From an uncultured Rhodocyclaceae bacterium (GTDB taxonomy: Bacteria > Pseudomonadota > Gammaproteobacteria > Burkholderiales > Rhodocyclaceae), in NCBI GenBank assembly GCA_907163225.1, contig OU015322.1, positions 2,457,001-2,521,000 on the forward strand: a DNA stretch of 64,000 bases. Direction: 5' to 3'. Shown piece after piece: positions 43,647-53,644 of the stretch. The translations under genes were made by a program, and so were the position numbers. The number at the start of each line of letters is the position of its first letter. The first letter of the stretch is position 1. The notes under the pieces are model-generated. The model was given only the letters and a program-made list of their open reading frames with translations, was not told the origin of the DNA and searched no databases.

Positions 43647-44522
43647 TCAGCCTTTGCGCATTACGGTGTTCTTGAAATCCTGATACCAGTGCCACATCTG
43701 CTCGCTGAGCGGGCCGGGCTTTCCGGTGCCGACTGGTTCGCCGTCGAGGGTCGTGATCGCCAGAATCTCTTTGGTCGACGAGGTCATCCAGACCTCGTCG
43801 GCGGCACGAAGTTCAGTTTCTTCAATTTCGGCGATTTTTACCGGTTGACCGTGGGATTCGGCCAGTTCGAGGATCACGTCGTAGGTGATGCCTGGCAGCA
43901 TCAGTTGCGTCTTGGGCGGGGCGCACAGCACGCCGTCCTTGACGATGAAGATGTTGGAGGCAGCGCCTTCCTTCATGAATCCGTCGCGAATGAGCAGCGC
44001 TTCGGCACAGCCCTGCTCGACGGCCTGCTGGCGGGCCAGCACATTGGCGAGCAGCGAGATGACTTTGAGGTCGCAGCGCGACCAGCGCAGGTCGGGCACG
44101 GTGATGGCAGCCACGCCCTTGGCGCGGACGTCAGCAGGCGTCGTTACCAGCGGCGAGGCAAAGGCGAAGGCAGTTGGTTGCACGCTGGCCGGCGGGAATG
44201 CGTGATCACGCTTGTCGTCGGCGCCGCGCGTGACTTGCAGGTAGATCGACTGGTCGTCCCACGGAGCGGTTTCGATCAGCTTGAAAACAACCTCTTTCCA
44301 GCCCTCTGCGCTCAGCGGATTGGCCAGCTTGATGCCGTCCAGCGTTGCCTGCAGGCGCTTGAGGTGTTCATCGATGCGGAAGGCTCGGCGCGAATAGACC
44401 GGGATCAGTTCATAGACGCCGTCGCCATACAGAAAACCGCGATCGAGTGGCGAAATGCCTGCTTCGGCCAGCGGTTTGAACTGGCCGTTCAGAAAAACGG
44501 GATCGGCGACGTAGGGCGTCAT
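43647..44522 (-). CDS. dat: D-amino acid aminotransferase-like PLP enzyme
   Basis: Protein of 291 residues of fold-type IV PLP enzymes. Signature parts are DRGFLYGDGVYELIPVY, the PLP lysine in RCDLKVISLLANVL, and EGAASNIFIVKDG. It interconverts D-alanine/D-glutamate and 2-oxo acids, fitting its place between a D-Ala-D-Ala carboxypeptidase and lipB. The ATG at 44522 is preferred; upstream frame is dac sequence. Confidence 0.88.
   Translation of the reverse strand: MTPYVADPVFLNGQFKPLAEAGISPLDRGFLYGDGVYELIPVYSRRAFRIDEHLKRLQATLDGIKLANPLSAEGWKEVVFKLIETAPWDDQSIYLQVTRGADDKRDHAFPPASVQPTAFAFASPLVTTPADVRAKGVAAITVPDLRWSRCDLKVISLLANVLARQQAVEQGCAEALLIRDGFMKEGAASNIFIVKDGVLCAPPKTQLMLPGITYDVILELAESHGQPVKIAEIEETELRAADEVWMTSSTKEILAITTLDGEPVGTGKPGPLSEQMWHWYQDFKNTVMRKG
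43825..43854 (+). repeat. Dispersed 30-bp repeat, copy 10 (inside dat)
   Basis: ATTTCGGCGAT followed by TTTTACCGGTTGACCGTGG; antisense to the aminotransferase gene, in the stretch coding HGQPVKIAEIEE. Confidence 0.7.
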
Positions 44523-44526
44523 GGGT

Positions 44527-45666
44527 TTAATTGAACCAGAGTCGAATGGTGTCGATGATGCGTGTAAAGATGTTGCCGAGCGGCACATTTTCAAGTGCGT
44601 TCACCGGATATTCACCGTAAATTTTGCCGTCGACCGTAACTTTCAGCATGCCAAGTTTCTGGCCGACTTCAATCGGGGCAATCAGGCGGGGTTCGGCGAC
44701 GAAATCTGATTTCACCTTGTCGGCATAGCCCTTGGGCACAGCGATGGCCAGATCGTTTGCGAAGCCGGCTTTCACTTCACTCGACGCCCCTTTCCAGACA
44801 CGCAGCGAAGCGACGGCTTGATCTTTTGCGTATACCGTGACGGCGTCGTAGGAAATGTAGCCCCAGTTCAGCAGCTTTTGCGATTCGCTGGCGCGGGCCG
44901 AATCCGAGTTGGTGCCAAGGACGACGGACAGCAGGCGGCGCTTGTCGCGCAGGGCCGAGGAAATCAGGCAATAACCCGCGGCTTCGGTATGACCGGTCTT
45001 GACGCCATCGACCGTCGGGTCGATGAAAAGCAGGCGGTTACGGTTGGGCTGGGTGATACCGTTGTAAGTGAACTCCTTCATCGAGTAATACTTTTTGTAC
45101 TCCTCGGGGAAGTCGCGGATCAGCGCGGAGGCCAGCAGCGACAGGTCGCGTGCCGTGGTGTAGTGCTGCGTATCGGGCAGGCCGGTTGAGTTGCGGAAGC
45201 TGGAGGACTTCATGCCCAGGCGCTGCGCTTCGCGGTTCATCATCTGCGCGAAATTCTCTTCGCTGCCGGCAATGCCCTCGGCCAGCGTGACGCAGGCATC
45301 GTTGCCGGACTGGACGATCATGCCCTTGATCAGGTCTTCGACCGGTACTTGCGTGTCGACCTTGATGAACATCTTGGAGCCGCCTGTGCGCCAGGCTTTT
45401 TCAGAAACCGGCAGGGGCTGGGTCAGGCCGATGGTGCTCTTGTGAATTGCAGCAAAAGTCAGGTAGGCCGTCATCAGCTTGGTCAGCGAGGCTGGTTCCA
45501 GGCGCTCGTCGGGCTTTTCTGCGGTCAACATCTGATTCGAGCCCATTTCCAGCAGCAGCCAGGATTTGGCGGCAAGCGATGGCGGAACGGGCAGTTGCTG
45601 GGCCAGCGCCTGGGTGGTGGCGACCAGGCTCAGGGCGAGAAGGGCAGTCTTGCGGAACAGCGACAT
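44527..45666 (-). CDS. dacC: D-alanyl-D-alanine carboxypeptidase (PBP5/6 type)
   Basis: Protein of 379 residues with signal peptide (cleavage near QALAQ). Active-site motifs are SLTK, SGN (SGNDAC) and KTGHT; the C-terminal domain ends in an amphipathic helix (IFTRIIDTIRLWFN) that holds it to the inner membrane. It trims the terminal D-Ala from peptidoglycan pentapeptides. Four bases separate it from dat. Confidence 0.94.
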   Translation of the reverse strand: MSLFRKTALLALSLVATTQALAQQLPVPPSLAAKSWLLLEMGSNQMLTAEKPDERLEPASLTKLMTAYLTFAAIHKSTIGLTQPLPVSEKAWRTGGSKMFIKVDTQVPVEDLIKGMIVQSGNDACVTLAEGIAGSEENFAQMMNREAQRLGMKSSSFRNSTGLPDTQHYTTARDLSLLASALIRDFPEEYKKYYSMKEFTYNGITQPNRNRLLFIDPTVDGVKTGHTEAAGYCLISSALRDKRRLLSVVLGTNSDSARASESQKLLNWGYISYDAVTVYAKDQAVASLRVWKGASSEVKAGFANDLAIAVPKGYADKVKSDFVAEPRLIAPIEVGQKLGMLKVTVDGKIYGEYPVNALENVPLGNIFTRIIDTIRLWFN

Positions 45667-45701
45667 TGGCAATTTACTTTGTAGTTCGTTGGGGGCAGGA
45701 A

Positions 45702-46610
45702 TTATACCCTTGGCAGAATCCCGGTTTGGGGTACGGCAGCGCAGAGCGCCTCAACGGCAGGGTGACGAATGCGGCGCTCGTTAGAGATCGCGTAAATGTG
45801 TTCGCTAACCCCCGCCATCGGCCCGAGCGGAGCAGCCTGGAGTTGCGTGGCGATTTGCTCGGCCAGCGCCAGGGGGGCCGGGAAAATTCCCAATCCGCCC
45901 CGTCCAAAGGTGGTCAGCAAGGCGCTGTCCTCGAATTCGCCGACGATTTTCGGGCGGATGTTCATGTTTTCCAGCCAGCGATCAATCGGGGCGCGTAGCG
46001 CATTGTGGCGCGTAGGCAGTAGCAAGGGCGCGCCATCGAGACTCTGCGGGAAGCCTTTTCCATACTCCCCGACCAGCTCGGGCGAGGCGAAAAGCCCGGT
46101 TGCAAACTCGCCCAGCGGCGTGCTGAACAGCTTCAGATTGCCGCTGGCTGGTGCTGCGCGGTCGGTCAGAACCACATCCAGGCGGTGCAGGGCGAGGTCG
46201 GCCAGCAGCGTTTCGAACTCGCCTTCGTCGCAGATCAGGCGAATGTCGCCCGGCATGCTGGTCACTTTCGAGAGCAGCCGATAGGCCAGCAATTTGGGGA
46301 TGCCATCTGAAATCCCGGCGCGGAGACGAAGTGTGGACTCGCTACCGCTACTCTCGACGGCTTCGGCCAGCGCTTCACCAAGCTGAAAAATCTGATCGGC
46401 GTAGCCTTGTGCCACGCGGCCAGCCTCGCTCAGCACCAAGCCCCGCCCCTGGCTGTTGAACAAGGCCTTGCCCAGTTGCCGCTCCAGAAGCGAGAGTTGG
46501 CCGCTGATCGTCTGAACCGCCACGCCAAGCCGCTCGGCCGCGCGCGTAATGCTGCCTTCCTGGGCGACAACCCAGAAGTAATGAAGATGTTTATAGTTAA
46601 TGGGTGTCAT
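45702..46610 (-). CDS. nhaR: LysR-family regulator, NhaR-like
   Basis: Protein of 302 residues. The N-terminal helix-turn-helix ([27 protein letters not shown]) has the wording of NhaR, which in E. coli senses sodium and controls nhaA; the substrate-binding domain fills the rest. No nhaA is nearby; the divergent neighbour is htpX, 103 bases away, a possible target. Confidence 0.82.
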   Translation of the reverse strand: MTPINYKHLHYFWVVAQEGSITRAAERLGVAVQTISGQLSLLERQLGKALFNSQGRGLVLSEAGRVAQGYADQIFQLGEALAEAVESSGSESTLRLRAGISDGIPKLLAYRLLSKVTSMPGDIRLICDEGEFETLLADLALHRLDVVLTDRAAPASGNLKLFSTPLGEFATGLFASPELVGEYGKGFPQSLDGAPLLLPTRHNALRAPIDRWLENMNIRPKIVGEFEDSALLTTFGRGGLGIFPAPLALAEQIATQLQAAPLGPMAGVSEHIYAISNERRIRHPAVEALCAAVPQTGILPRV

Positions 46611-46713
46611 GGGTTCAACAGAAAAAATCGAAGAGTGCTTCCATTTTGCTCCCGTTTTTTTGTTTGCTGCAACGCAATACTATCCGCGTGTTTCTCTTTC
46701 GAGGAGTTCAATC

Positions 46714-47595
46714 ATGAAACGTATCGTGCTTTTCCTTGCCACCAACCTCGCGGTCATGCTGGTGCTCAGCGTTGCCACCAGCGTGCTGGGTGTCAATCGT
46801 TACCTGACAGCCAACGGTTTGAACGTCGGTATGCTGTTTGCCTTTGCCGCCGTGATCGGCTTTGGTGGCGCCTTTATTTCGCTGCTGATGTCGAAGACCA
46901 TGGCCAAGTGGAGCACGGGTGCCCAGGTCATCCAGTCGCCGAGTTCGTCGACGGAAATGTGGCTGGTCGATACCGTCGCCAAGTTGGCCAAGCGCGCCAA
47001 TCTGCCGATGCCGGAAGTGGCAATCTACGAGGGTGAGCCGAACGCCTTTGCCACCGGCGCCTCCAAAAACAACTCGCTGGTCGCCGTGTCGACCGGCTTG
47101 CTTCAAGGCATGACCCGCGATGAAGCCGAAGCCGTGCTAGCGCACGAAGTCGCCCACATCGCCAACGGCGACATGGTGACGATGACCCTGATCCAGGGCG
47201 TCGTGAACACCTTCGTTGTCTTCCTGTCACGCATTGTCGGCTACGTGGTCGATGGCTTCCTGCGTCGCGGCGACAGCGAAAACAGCGGCCCGGGCATCGG
47301 CTACATGGTGACCAGCATGATCTGCGAAGTGGTCTTCGGCCTGCTCGCCAGCATCATCGTCGCCTGGTTCTCCCGTCAGCGCGAATTCCGTGCCGACGCC
47401 GGTGCGTCGGGCCTGATGGGATCGCCTGTGCCGATGCAGAACGCGCTGCGTCGTTTGGGTAACCTGCATACCGAGCCGCTGCCGCAAAACATGGCTGCCT
47501 CGGGCATCGCTGGCGGAAAAGGTGGTTTCATGGCGTTGTTCTCGACCCATCCGCCGCTGGAGGAGCGTATAGCCGCGCTGAGCAGCGCGCGCTAA
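46714..47595 (+). CDS. htpX: Membrane zinc protease HtpX
   Basis: Protein of 293 residues. Two N-terminal membrane helices, then [10 protein letters not shown] (zinc site HEVAH) and two further helices, with the third ligand Glu in REFRADA. It degrades misfolded membrane proteins with FtsH. GAGGAG precedes the ATG at 46714. Confidence 0.95.
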   Translation: MKRIVLFLATNLAVMLVLSVATSVLGVNRYLTANGLNVGMLFAFAAVIGFGGAFISLLMSKTMAKWSTGAQVIQSPSSSTEMWLVDTVAKLAKRANLPMPEVAIYEGEPNAFATGASKNNSLVAVSTGLLQGMTRDEAEAVLAHEVAHIANGDMVTMTLIQGVVNTFVVFLSRIVGYVVDGFLRRGDSENSGPGIGYMVTSMICEVVFGLLASIIVAWFSRQREFRADAGASGLMGSPVPMQNALRRLGNLHTEPLPQNMAASGIAGGKGGFMALFSTHPPLEERIAALSSAR

Positions 47596-47660
47596 GCGCT
47601 ATTTGAGCAGCATGCCGGTAACTGCCGGCACGCTGCGGTCAACCCCGATTTTCCTGTCAA

Positions 47661-47680
47661 TGCCCCTTTTTTAGGGGGCA
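47661..47680 (+). other. Hairpin in the leader of the efflux operon
   Basis: TGCCCC and GGGGCA enclose a T-rich loop 26 bases before the czcC-like start. It could be a leader hairpin or the end signal of htpX; there is no following T tract. A degenerate copy of the dispersed repeat lies just before it at 47632-47651. Confidence 0.35.
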
Positions 47681-47706
47681 GGGACGAGACTTGACCTGAA
47701 TTTGCT

Positions 47707-48945
47707 ATGAACATCAAAAACACACTGCTTTTATTGACTCTTGGACTTGGTACCAGCCTTGTTGCGGCGCAGGCGGAGTTCGATTTGCCTGCTCTCGAAA
47801 CGCTGTCCATGACATCAAACCGTTCACTGCTGGCCTCTCGTGACCAGGTTGCTGCGGCGCGTTTCGCGGTCGACAGCGCGGGGGCTTTCCCCAACCCCGA
47901 GCTGGAGTATCTGACTGGAAACACGCGGGCGCGGAGTCCTGGTGGAAATCAGGGCGATGCCCGCAGTGTGAGCCTGACGCAGCCGATTGATTTGCCTTGG
48001 CGACGCAATGCGCGAATAGGCGTAGCCGAGGCCGGGCTGGAATCGGCGAGTGCCGGAGCGCGCATGTTTGAGGCCGATGTGCTGGCACGGTTGCGGGTGC
48101 GCTACTTCGATGTGCGGCGGCGCGAGGGCGAGCTGAGCAACGCTCGCGAAGACGCCGCGTTAATGGAAAAAGTGCGGTCGAAAATTGCGTTGCGTGTAGA
48201 AACTGGCGAGGCGCCGCGCTTTGAACTGATCAAGGCCGATGCAGAGTCCTTGAATGCTCAGAAGAGCGCTCAGGCGGCTGGCTTTCGCCTGGAGCAGTCC
48301 CGTTCTTTGCTGCGCCAGGCCGTCGGCGCCGGGTTGCCTGCTGAATTCAGGCTGAGCAGTCGCCTGCGCGATGTGCCGGCACTGATTCCGCTTGATGAAG
48401 TGCGCAGGCAAATGGCTGAGTCCAGCCCTGATTTGGCGCGTAGTCGCGCGGAGATGGTGCGTGCCGAGCGCCAGCTTGAGCTTGAGCGGGCTCAGCGTCT
48501 GCCGGGGCTCGCTCTAAAGGCCAGCGTAGATGAAGACCCTGATTTTCGAGCTTCAAAAATCGGCGTGGTGGTTTCGATTCCACTCTGGGATCGCCGCCGT
48601 GGGCCGATGGGCGAGGCTGCTGCGCAATTGTCACGAGCGCGCAATGAACTTGAGGCGCAACAGTATTCGTTGAGCCAGGGACTTGAGGTTGCTTATCAGC
48701 AATACGAAATTGCACAAACGCAAGTGACCGCCCTCGAGACAGCCATCGTTCGGCAGGCCGAGTCCGCACTGAAAGTGGCAGAGGCCGCCTACCGTTTCGG
48801 GGAGCGCGGCTTTCTTGATGTGCTGGATGCGCAGCGGGTATTCCGCGCTGCCCGAGCCGAGTTGATTGCTGCGCGCTATGAGTTGGCGACAGCCTGGGTT
48901 GAAATTGAACGACTACGGGCGATGCCCGAGGGAAGCAAGCAATGA
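47707..48945 (+). CDS. czcC: Outer-membrane efflux protein, CzcC type
   Basis: Protein of 412 residues with a signal peptide (cleavage near VAAQA). Two repeated TolC-type halves are visible; SLTQPIDLPWRRNARI and the C-terminal EAAYRFGERGFLDVLDAQRV are typical of CzcC/CnrC. It forms the outer-membrane channel of the RND pump coded next, overlapping it by 4 bases. Confidence 0.88.
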   Translation: MNIKNTLLLLTLGLGTSLVAAQAEFDLPALETLSMTSNRSLLASRDQVAAARFAVDSAGAFPNPELEYLTGNTRARSPGGNQGDARSVSLTQPIDLPWRRNARIGVAEAGLESASAGARMFEADVLARLRVRYFDVRRREGELSNAREDAALMEKVRSKIALRVETGEAPRFELIKADAESLNAQKSAQAAGFRLEQSRSLLRQAVGAGLPAEFRLSSRLRDVPALIPLDEVRRQMAESSPDLARSRAEMVRAERQLELERAQRLPGLALKASVDEDPDFRASKIGVVVSIPLWDRRRGPMGEAAAQLSRARNELEAQQYSLSQGLEVAYQQYEIAQTQVTALETAIVRQAESALKVAEAAYRFGERGFLDVLDAQRVFRAARAELIAARYELATAWVEIERLRAMPEGSKQ

Positions 48946-50081
48946 AAAAAGCGCTGATTTTGCTGTTGACCGCAACACTTGTCGCGGGCTGTAACAAGGA
49001 CGACAAACAAACTGCTACGGCAGCGCCCGCTGACCCGGCGTTGGTTGCCCCGGCACCCGAGTTGATTTCTCAGCTCAAGTTGGCGTCGGTCAGCACGCAG
49101 TTGGTTGCTGAAACCTTGCGCGTGGCGGGGCGCATCGATTTCGACGAGCAACGACTGGCGCGCATTGGCGCGACGATTACCGGCCGGGTGACGGAAATTG
49201 ATGCCTTGCTCGGTCAGGAAGTCAGAAAAGGCGAGGTGCTGGCGCGCCTGAATAGTAGTGAGCTTTCTACCCAGCAACTGGCTTATTTGCGAGCACGGGC
49301 CCAACTAGAACTGAACCGACGCAACGCCGAGCGCGCCAAGTCGCTGTTTGAGGCTGACGTGATCGGCGCGGCCGAGTTGCAGCGTCGGCAAAGCGAGTTA
49401 CAAATTTCTGTTGCTGAAACCCGTGCCGCTGCTGATCAATTGCAGTTGCTCGGGGTGACGCCGGCGTCAATCGAACGCCTCGGTAAACAGGGCGCCATAA
49501 GTTCATTGACACCGGTGGTCTCCACTTTGAACGGCCATGTCGTTGAACGAAAACTGGCACAGGGGCAGGTTGTCCAGCCTGCCGACGCGCTGTTTGTGGT
49601 GGCCGATTTGTCGCGCCTTTGGGCGGTTGCGCAAGTGCCCGAGCAGCAGGTGAATCAGGTCAAGGTTGGGCAATCGGTCAGTATCGAGGTCTCGGCGCTG
49701 GGTAACGAAAAGCTGGTTGGTAAATTGATCTATGTCGGTCAGACGATCAATCCTGAGACACGTACCGTGCTGGTACGAACTGAGCTGGATAACCGTGACG
49801 GCCGCCTCAAGCCGGCCATGCTGGCCTCCATGCTGATCGAAGCGCGGGCGCTTGAAAGAATGGTGGTTCCGGCCAGCGCCGTGGTCCGTGAAAACGATGA
49901 GGATCATGTCTTCGTCGCCCAGGGTGACGAGGTATTTCGCCTGACGGCGGTGAAACTGGGGCCAGAGCAAGCAGAGCAGCGGGTCGTCATGTCCGGCCTG
50001 AAGGGCAATGAAAAAATTGTCATCGACGGCGCTTTTCATCTGAACAATGAGCGCAATCGCATGGCGATGGAGGGATCATGA
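48942..50081 (+). CDS. czcB: RND efflux periplasmic adaptor, CzcB type (lipoprotein)
   Basis: Protein of 379 residues. Lipobox VAGC with Cys near 17. A barrel-sandwich segment (ARIGATITGRVTEIDALLGQEVRKGEVLARL), a helical hairpin (about 110-170), and the beta-barrel segment NPETRTVLVRTELDN follow. It bridges CzcA and CzcC. No His-rich N-terminus, so a periplasmic metal-chelating role as in classical CzcB is not supported. Confidence 0.88.
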   Translation: MKKALILLLTATLVAGCNKDDKQTATAAPADPALVAPAPELISQLKLASVSTQLVAETLRVAGRIDFDEQRLARIGATITGRVTEIDALLGQEVRKGEVLARLNSSELSTQQLAYLRARAQLELNRRNAERAKSLFEADVIGAAELQRRQSELQISVAETRAAADQLQLLGVTPASIERLGKQGAISSLTPVVSTLNGHVVERKLAQGQVVQPADALFVVADLSRLWAVAQVPEQQVNQVKVGQSVSIEVSALGNEKLVGKLIYVGQTINPETRTVLVRTELDNRDGRLKPAMLASMLIEARALERMVVPASAVVRENDEDHVFVAQGDEVFRLTAVKLGPEQAEQRVVMSGLKGNEKIVIDGAFHLNNERNRMAMEGS

Positions 50082-53000
50082 TTGAATCCCTTGTCCGGGG
50101 TGCGCTTGGCCAGCGCCTTGTTGTCGCGGTAATCGCTGCCGTTCTGTTTTTCTTTGGTCTTGATGCGGCGCGCAAGTTGTCGGTGGATGCGTTTCCGGAT
50201 GTGACCAATATTCAAGTCCAGATTGCGACCGAAGCGCCGGGCCGTTCGCCGGAGGAGGTTGAGCGTTTCGCAACCGTGCCGCTGGAAGTGGCGATGACCG
50301 GCCTGCCCGGTCTGGAGGAGATGCGGTCGCTGAACAAGCCGGGCTTGTCGTTGATCACCCTGGTTTTCAGCGACAAAACAGATCTGTACTTTGCTCGTCA
50401 GTTGGTCATGGAGCGGCTGCTCGAAGTCGGCACCCGCCTGCCGCCGGGTATCTCGCCTGTTCTTGGGCCGGTTTCAAGTGGTTTGGGCGAGGTGTATCAA
50501 TACACGCTGGAACGTCCGGACGATGGTGATCGGGCGCTGAGCGAAAAAGAATTGATGCAGCGTCGTACGGCTCAGGACTGGGTAGTTCGGCCGTTGTTGC
50601 GTTCAATTCCCGGTGTCGCCGAGATCAACTCGCAAGGCGGTTTTGCCAAGCAGTATCAGGTGCTGGTCAATCCGGATCGCTTGCGCCATTTCGATTTGAC
50701 GATTGCCGATGTCTATCAGGCGGTTGGGCGCAACAACGCCAATGCCGGCGGCGGAGTGCTGCCGCAATACGCCGAGCAGTATCTGATCCGCGGTGTCGGT
50801 CTGGTCAAGGATCTGGACGATCTGCGCGTCATCGTGCTCAAGGAAAAAGATGGCGTGCCGGTCTATGTGCGCGATGTGGCCGAGGTGCAGATTGGTCACG
50901 AGGTACGTCAGGGCGCGGTCATCAAAAACGGCACCACGGAGGCAGTGGGCGGTGTGGTCATGATGCTGTCCGGCGGCAATGCCAAGGCTGTGGTCGACAA
51001 GATCAAGACGCGGGTCGAAGAGATCAACGCGAAGGGTATGTTGCCGGATGGTTTGAAAATTGTTCCGTATTACGATCGCTCGGAATTGGTTGATGCCGCG
51101 CTGTGGACCGTAACCAAAGTGCTGCTGGAGGGTGTGCTGCTGGTGGTGGTGGTGCTGTTTCTCTTCCTCGGCGATGTGCGTTCCTCTCTCATTGTCGTCG
51201 CCACGCTGGTTCTCACGCCCTTGCTGACCTTCGTTGCAATGAACAAGCTCGGCATTTCGGCCAACCTGATGTCGCTGGGCGGTCTGGCCATCGCCATCGG
51301 CCTGATGGTCGATGGCTCGGTGGTGGTCGTCGAAAACGCCTTTCTGCAACTTGGTCGCAAGGCGAAAAGCGGTGAGAGTCAGCTGCGCATCATTTTGCAT
51401 GCCGTGGTCGAGGTGGCGACGCCGGTCATTTTTGGCGTTGGCATCATCATTCTCGTGTTCCTGCCGCTGATGACGCTGCAAGGCATGGAGGGCAAGATGT
51501 TTGCCCCGCTGGCTTATACCATCGCTATTGCGCTGGCCATTTCGCTGGTCTTGTCGCTGACGCTGACGCCGGTCATGTCGACGTACCTGCTGAAGCCGCC
51601 GGCGCATGATGGCGACCACGATACGCGCCTGATCGCGATCATGAAGCAGCGCTACCTGAAGATGCTGAACTGGACGTTGGCCAACGAGAAAAAGACGGTG
51701 CTGGCGGCGGTCGCGGCCTTTGGTTTTACCGTGACGACCTTGCCTTTCCTTGGTACGGCCTTTATCCCGGAAATGAAGGAAGGCTCGGTTGTGCCGGGTA
51801 TCAATCGGGTGCCGAATATCTCGCTCGAAGAGTCGATCAAGATGGAAATGGAGGCGATGCGCCTGGTCATGGAAGTGCCAGGTGTCAAATCGGCCGTGTC
51901 CGGCGTGGGGCGTGGCGAATCGCCGGCCGACCCGCAGGGCGCAAATGAGTCAACGCCGATCGTCAGCCTCAAGCCACGTAACGAATGGCCTTCGGGCTGG
52001 TCGCAGGACGATATCCAGGATGCCATGCGCGAGAAGTTGAAGGTGCTGCCGGGTGTCCAGGTGGTCATGGCCCAGCCGATTTCAGACCGGGTCGATGAAA
52101 TGGTCACTGGCGTTCGGTCGGATATCGCGGTCAAGGTCTTCGGCGACGATCTCGATCAACTGAAAAAACTGGCTGCTCAGATCGGCAAGGTTGCCCAGAC
52201 CCTGCCGGGGGCGCAGGATTTGCGTATAGAGCGCGTTAGCGGTCAACAGTATCTTTCGGTTGATATTGACCGGCAGGCGATTGCCCGGCTTGGCTTGAAT
52301 GTTTCGGATGTGAACGATGTGCTGGAAACCGCGATCGGCGGCAAGTTGGTGACGGAAATTTTCGAGGGCGAACGGCGCTTTCCCGGTGTGGTTCGCTTGC
52401 CAGAGCGTTTCCGAAATAACGTCGAAGCCATTTCCAACGTCTTGATCACCTCGCCGAATGGCGCGCAGGTACGGCTGACCGATGTGGCAAAAATCCAGGT
52501 TCAGGATGGCCCGGCGCAAATTTCGCGTGAATTGGGCAAGCGGCGCATCGTGATTGGCGTGAACGTAAAGGATCGCGACCTCGGTAGCTTTGTCGCCGAG
52601 TTGCAGCAAAAAGTCGAGGCACAGATCAAGTTGCCGGAAGGCTATTACCTGGAATGGGGTGGTCAGTTCCAGAACATGGAGCGGGCGCTGGGACACTTGA
52701 CGGTGATCATCCCGATCACTATTGCCGCGATCTTCTTCCTGCTTTTCCTGCTCTTCAATTCACTGCGTTTCGCGACACTGATCATCACCGTGCTGCCGTT
52801 CGCATCGATTGGCGGCATCATCGGTTTGTTCGTTTCCGGTGAGTATCTGTCCGTGCCCGCATCGGTTGGATTCATTGCGCTGTGGGGCATTGCCGTGCTG
52901 AACGGCGTTGTTCTGGTGTCCTATATTCGCGGATTGCGCGAAGACGGGAGGACGGTGCAACAAGCGGTGATTGAAGGTGCGACGCTGCGCTTCAGGCCGG

Positions 53001-53188
53001 TAATGATGACCGCTACCGTTGCCATGCTCGGCCTGATTCCCTTTCTGTTTTCGAGTGGGCCGGGTTCGGAAGTCCAGCGTCCGCTGGCCATCGTTGTGAT
53101 CGGCGGCCTGATTACTTGTACCCTGCTGACGTTGCTGGTTTTGCCCACCATTTACCGCTGGTTTGATGAGGAGAAAATCGAAGCATGA
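50078..53188 (+). CDS. czcA: Heavy-metal-type RND efflux pump, CzcA/CusA family
   Basis: Protein of 1036 residues, with twelve expected membrane helices and two large periplasmic loops. The start IESLVRGALGQRLVVAV and the segment AFPDVTNIQVQI are shared by heavy-metal RND pumps. The helix-4 signature is AIAIGLMVDGSVVVVENAF, lacking the DFG of the zinc/cobalt/nickel pumps; it is closer to the CusA-like or unassigned classes, so the metal cannot be named. It overlaps both neighbours by 4 bases. Confidence 0.9.
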   Translation: MIESLVRGALGQRLVVAVIAAVLFFFGLDAARKLSVDAFPDVTNIQVQIATEAPGRSPEEVERFATVPLEVAMTGLPGLEEMRSLNKPGLSLITLVFSDKTDLYFARQLVMERLLEVGTRLPPGISPVLGPVSSGLGEVYQYTLERPDDGDRALSEKELMQRRTAQDWVVRPLLRSIPGVAEINSQGGFAKQYQVLVNPDRLRHFDLTIADVYQAVGRNNANAGGGVLPQYAEQYLIRGVGLVKDLDDLRVIVLKEKDGVPVYVRDVAEVQIGHEVRQGAVIKNGTTEAVGGVVMMLSGGNAKAVVDKIKTRVEEINAKGMLPDGLKIVPYYDRSELVDAALWTVTKVLLEGVLLVVVVLFLFLGDVRSSLIVVATLVLTPLLTFVAMNKLGISANLMSLGGLAIAIGLMVDGSVVVVENAFLQLGRKAKSGESQLRIILHAVVEVATPVIFGVGIIILVFLPLMTLQGMEGKMFAPLAYTIAIALAISLVLSLTLTPVMSTYLLKPPAHDGDHDTRLIAIMKQRYLKMLNWTLANEKKTVLAAVAAFGFTVTTLPFLGTAFIPEMKEGSVVPGINRVPNISLEESIKMEMEAMRLVMEVPGVKSAVSGVGRGESPADPQGANESTPIVSLKPRNEWPSGWSQDDIQDAMREKLKVLPGVQVVMAQPISDRVDEMVTGVRSDIAVKVFGDDLDQLKKLAAQIGKVAQTLPGAQDLRIERVSGQQYLSVDIDRQAIARLGLNVSDVNDVLETAIGGKLVTEIFEGERRFPGVVRLPERFRNNVEAISNVLITSPNGAQVRLTDVAKIQVQDGPAQISRELGKRRIVIGVNVKDRDLGSFVAELQQKVEAQIKLPEGYYLEWGGQFQNMERALGHLTVIIPITIAAIFFLLFLLFNSLRFATLIITVLPFASIGGIIGLFVSGEYLSVPASVGFIALWGIAVLNGVVLVSYIRGLREDGRTVQQAVIEGATLRFRPVMMTATVAMLGLIPFLFSSGPGSEVQRPLAIVVIGGLITCTLLTLLVLPTIYRWFDEEKIEA

Positions 53189-53523
53189 AAGAGATCAAGG
53201 CAATTATCCGCCCCAACAAGCTGCCGGCTTTGCGCGATGCGCTTGTTGCCATGCCCGGCTTTCCCGGCATGACAGTAACCAAGGTTGAGGGCTGTAGCGC
53301 CCCGTCGCGCCATGTCACCGCACGGACCAAGATCAAGGATGAGCTGACGGATTACACGCCGAAAGTACGTGTTGAAATCGTTGCGCCGGATGAGGTCGCC
53401 GACACAATATTTCAACTTGTAACCGAGGTGGCGCAGACCGGGCATTACGGCGACGGGCTAACGTGGATCACTGATGTCCAGCGGGCTGCGTTTATCTTCA
53501 AAACAACGCCGGGGCCCGATTAG
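53185..53523 (+). CDS. PII-like signalling protein linked to metal efflux
   Basis: Protein of 112 residues, the length of GlnB. The start KEIKAIIRPNKLPALRDAL and the C-terminal GDGLTWITDVQRAAFIF match PII proteins, but the T-loop lacks the uridylylated Tyr motif RGAEY and has CSAPSRHVTARTK instead. Such PII-like proteins at the end of RND metal operons form a separate group whose ligand is not established. The ATG overlaps czcA by 4 bases, so it is made in step with the pump. Confidence 0.85.
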   Translation: MKEIKAIIRPNKLPALRDALVAMPGFPGMTVTKVEGCSAPSRHVTARTKIKDELTDYTPKVRVEIVAPDEVADTIFQLVTEVAQTGHYGDGLTWITDVQRAAFIFKTTPGPD

Positions 53524-53644
53524 CGCGAAAACTATCTATTACTTTTGTAAGGTGTGGAGTATTTCACAGTGAGTTCGGATGGGCTTTCCTAAAATTCGAT
53601 CTTGTACAAATGCCCATTTGGGGCCAAAGACAGTTGCAATCGAT

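Noticed and set aside
47632-47651. CTGCGGTCAACCCCGATTTT as a repeat copy.
   Set aside because: The CCGG step is lost and the T-run is broken; too weak to count.
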